Of a stretch of DNA of 64,000 nt, positions 61,733 through 64,000 are shown piece by piece. The stretch covers positions 103,588,499-103,652,498 of the forward strand of contig NC_085048.1 of NCBI RefSeq assembly GCF_963662255.1, given 5' to 3'. The translations under genes and the position numbers were made by a program. This DNA is from Cinclus cinclus. Lineage: Eukaryota > Chordata > Aves > Passeriformes > Cinclidae. Each line of letters begins with the position of its first letter. Within the stretch, counting starts at the first letter, position 1. Under the pieces are notes generated by a model. That model did not search any database, had not been told where the DNA came from, and saw nothing but the letters and a program-made list of their open reading frames with translations.

Positions 61733-63106
61733 TTTACTAGACCACAGTGAATTGGTACCCAAAGGAAGATTTTATTTGTTTAAGTGTGTCTGTGATGAAT
61801 GCAGTTCTGGTATTCCAAAAGTCTATGTACTGCAGACTGAAAATAGGCTTTTTGTCAAATGGGAATTGAAACGCACATATGTATTACACTATTTGCCTTA
61901 GAAGAAATTAATTTTCAGCCAGAAGCAGATAGGATTATTTAATATTTATCTTTAGCTGCAGGAAGATGAATCTATTATTTTATTTTGTTATTTTATATGT
62001 GATGTTCATCTGAATTTTTCTGTAGGAGGTGCTGATGTATTGTCTGTGCTGCATCAAGGTTAAAGGGTCTTCAGCTGTAAAATTTCTCCAGTGACCCCCA
62101 GCACAGACCATCCTTTTCCTTAGGACTGGGAGTGGGATGCCAGGGTTTATCATGAGGGTGTGCATGTGTCCAAGAAGTGCAGGGAGAACTGGGAAGGAAG
62201 GAGGCTTTTCCCTCAGTTGCTTTCCAAGTTTATTGGAATATTGTGAAGTTAAAACATCTCCAGCATTACAGTGGAGCAAAGGGACTGGAAGAGTGTTGTG
62301 TGTCAGAGTTACTGATTTAGTGCTGGGGAAAGAACAGACTGGAGTGGATGAAGTTGCAGTCTCAGAAAGGACATGGAACTGGGACTGTTAAATATCAACA
62401 GAGCATCACCTTGCCCTGTCAGCAAACTCTTCCATATAACCAGAGTGAACGATGGTAAGATGTCATTTCATGGACCATGTTATGTGCTGCTTAGAATGAA
62501 TATTTCATCCATGGTGCATTGCATTTTTGATAAATTTAGCTTATTGGACAAAAGTTTGGTTAGCTTATCTCTAGTGTATTTTAAAGATCTTTAAGGAGCT
62601 GATTTTACCCCAAACCTACCAGTTAGCAGGAGTCAGTAGCCATGTGGTAACAATTTAAATTACTGTAACAATGGCAAGTCTCCTTCCTGTAACTAATAAA
62701 TGCAATTTATAAGGAATGTTAAGTAGCAGTTAACAACTTGCTACTTTGAATTTCAACCAAACTGATTAAATCATTAAAGTGAATTTGTAGAGTTGGGGTG
62801 GAAGGGAGGAACACTGGGAATTGTGTGTGTTTATTCAGACACATATATACGTTTGACATGACCCTTTGGCTGTGCCAACAAGAGAATTTCAGAGTCCATT
62901 CCCAACCTGCCTTATCCCAATTACAGAAAAAAATATTTTGAGGTAGCTTAGGTTGTTTACAGTATAGGACCAGAATAAATCTGCTTCACAGAGGTGTTGA
63001 TAGAGCCAGAAAGGCAATAGTTGCAAAACAGAGGAATTGGTGTGACAGTGGCTGGGACAGAAGGACCTGGGACTGATGGTTGGCAAAGGGGGATGCTCCT
63101 GGATTT
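61733..63106. other. Unique non-coding DNA
   Basis: No gene, RNA or named repeat is seen. AT-rich from 61880 to 62000 and from 62640 to 62790. Confidence 0.5.
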
Positions 63107-63226
63107 AAAATCAGAGAATGTGCTGACTGGGAAGGGACCCACCAGGATCAGCATGGAGTGATGTTGACCTAGAAGAAGGTTTTAAAACAAGAATCTGGCT
63201 TGAACCTGGCTCTGCACAGCACAGAG
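63107..63226 (-). mobile_element. Diverged CR1-type 3' fragment, minus strand
   Basis: AATCAGAGAATGTGCTGACT followed by GGGAAGGGACCCACCAGGAT and CAGCATGGAGT follows the reverse complement of a CR1 subfamily terminus (AATCATAGAATG, GTTGGAAGGGACCCA, AGGATCATCGAGT). About 40 bp of unrelated sequence intervenes before CCTGGCTCTGCACAGCACAG at 63206, which may be the continuation (CTCCTGGCCCTGCACAGG). The left 60 bp are convincing; the right part less so. Confidence 0.6.
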
Positions 63227-64000
63227 CAGTTGTGGAGTGAGGGAGGGACTTGTGCACTTGTGGAGTTCACTTCCTGTCTCAGGATTGTGGATTTGGAGGG
63301 CAGCTTTTCTTTTACAAAGCCCGAAGATTAACTTTATCCAGCTTTTGTATATTCACTCAGAAAAAAAAAAAAAAAATTTCCCCAGATCTTCTTGTGACTC
63401 CCAGTTCATCTGCCTCAGTTTTCTGCACAGCACAAACAGCAGTGACTGAAGTTTGAAAAAATAAAGTGAGATTATATTTTTGGTAGGGATTCAGCAGAAT
63501 CCCTGTTCAGGAAGTGGCAGAAATACTCTGTTATGGATATTGCCTTTATTTCCTGTTGGAGTCCATATGAGTCTTATGCTTGTACAATTCTGTTTTTTGT
63601 TATATGAGCTGTAGCCTAAAAGTTCTCCAGTTTGTACTTTCTGTGCCGTGTCAAGAAAGTAAAGTGAGAAGGAAGAACAGAAAAGTTGTGAGTCAGATTT
63701 CCATCAGATTTTTTACTACCAGCCCCATTCTTCAATCCTACAAATGGAATAGAAGGAGAGGCAGAAACACTAATGAAAAAAAATCACATATTTAAGGTTG
63801 CAGGATTTAATAATAGAAATCTTCAGTGTGATTTGCCAGGCCACATGGTGTGTGCTGTTATCCATTCAAAATAAAACTCATAATTGTGGCCCTGCAAAGG
63901 CTTTGAAATACACCCCTTTGACAATTTACCCATTTTACTTTTACTGAGGTCTTTAAAGGGTTTTTAAAACCAGATAGAGCTGTGTATTGAATTCAGATGT
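63227..64000. other. Unique non-coding DNA with an A17 run
   Basis: A perfect run of 17 A lies at 63361-63377. No gene or retroposon body is attached to it. The rest is featureless to the window end. Confidence 0.5.

Noticed and set aside
1..64000. tRNA, snRNA, 5S rRNA and CRISPR-like arrays
   Set aside because: No tRNA A/B-box pair, no recognisable snRNA or 5S sequence, and no regularly spaced identical repeats were seen. The only regular array is the diverged minisatellite at 17951-18255.

Overview
This is vertebrate nuclear DNA, almost certainly from a bird. The evidence is three recognisable 3'-terminal fragments of the CR1 LINE (33783-34030, 53795-54168, 54795-54873), a diverged CR1-type fragment near 63107, and an intact 700-bp solo LTR at 59442-60141. 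The LTR resembles the ERVL-type LTRs I know from songbird genomes. The rest is mostly repeat-poor, AT-rich, CpG-depleted single-copy sequence, as expected of an avian intergenic region or a very long intron. A passerine is my best guess, but only the LTR points that way.

I found no protein-coding gene, coding exon or structural RNA gene that I can support. Open frames are short on both strands (the longest is about 153 codons), overlap one another, and often run through repeats or homopolymers, as expected by chance. The window should be read as non-coding: a gene desert or large intron.

Layout: 1-3350 is plain unique DNA with a small CpG-enriched patch (1072-1275). 3354-3370 is a run of 17 G. 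3500-8700 is an AT-rich stretch with many TAATTA/ATTA-type motifs and a SOX-like palindrome (7168-7190); it is the best candidate for a cluster of conserved non-coding regulatory elements. 8700-17860 is mostly featureless, with a nested repeat structure at 16419-16447. 17866-18303 is a degenerate minisatellite of about 40-bp units bracketed by two copies of an unrelated ~50-bp sequence. 18300-33780 is unique DNA with a CRE palindrome (20002), a 44-bp hairpin (25643-25686) and further conserved-looking segments. 33783-34030 is a CR1 tail. 34030-53260 is unique DNA with simple repeats. 53266-54873 is a cluster of old repeats: an MIR-like SINE remnant and two CR1 tails in opposite orientation. 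55705-55756 is a T/ATT tract. 56490-58150 again looks conserved. 59437-60146 is the solo LTR with perfect 5-bp target-site duplications. 61675-61732 is a GT microsatellite. 63107-63226 is a diverged CR1-type fragment.

I did not find a new multi-gene system. The observations most worth following are the bracketed minisatellite, the CNE-like block at 3.5-8.7 kb, the 44-bp hairpin and the solo LTR. Calls of conserved elements rest on composition and motif density only and need a multi-species alignment.
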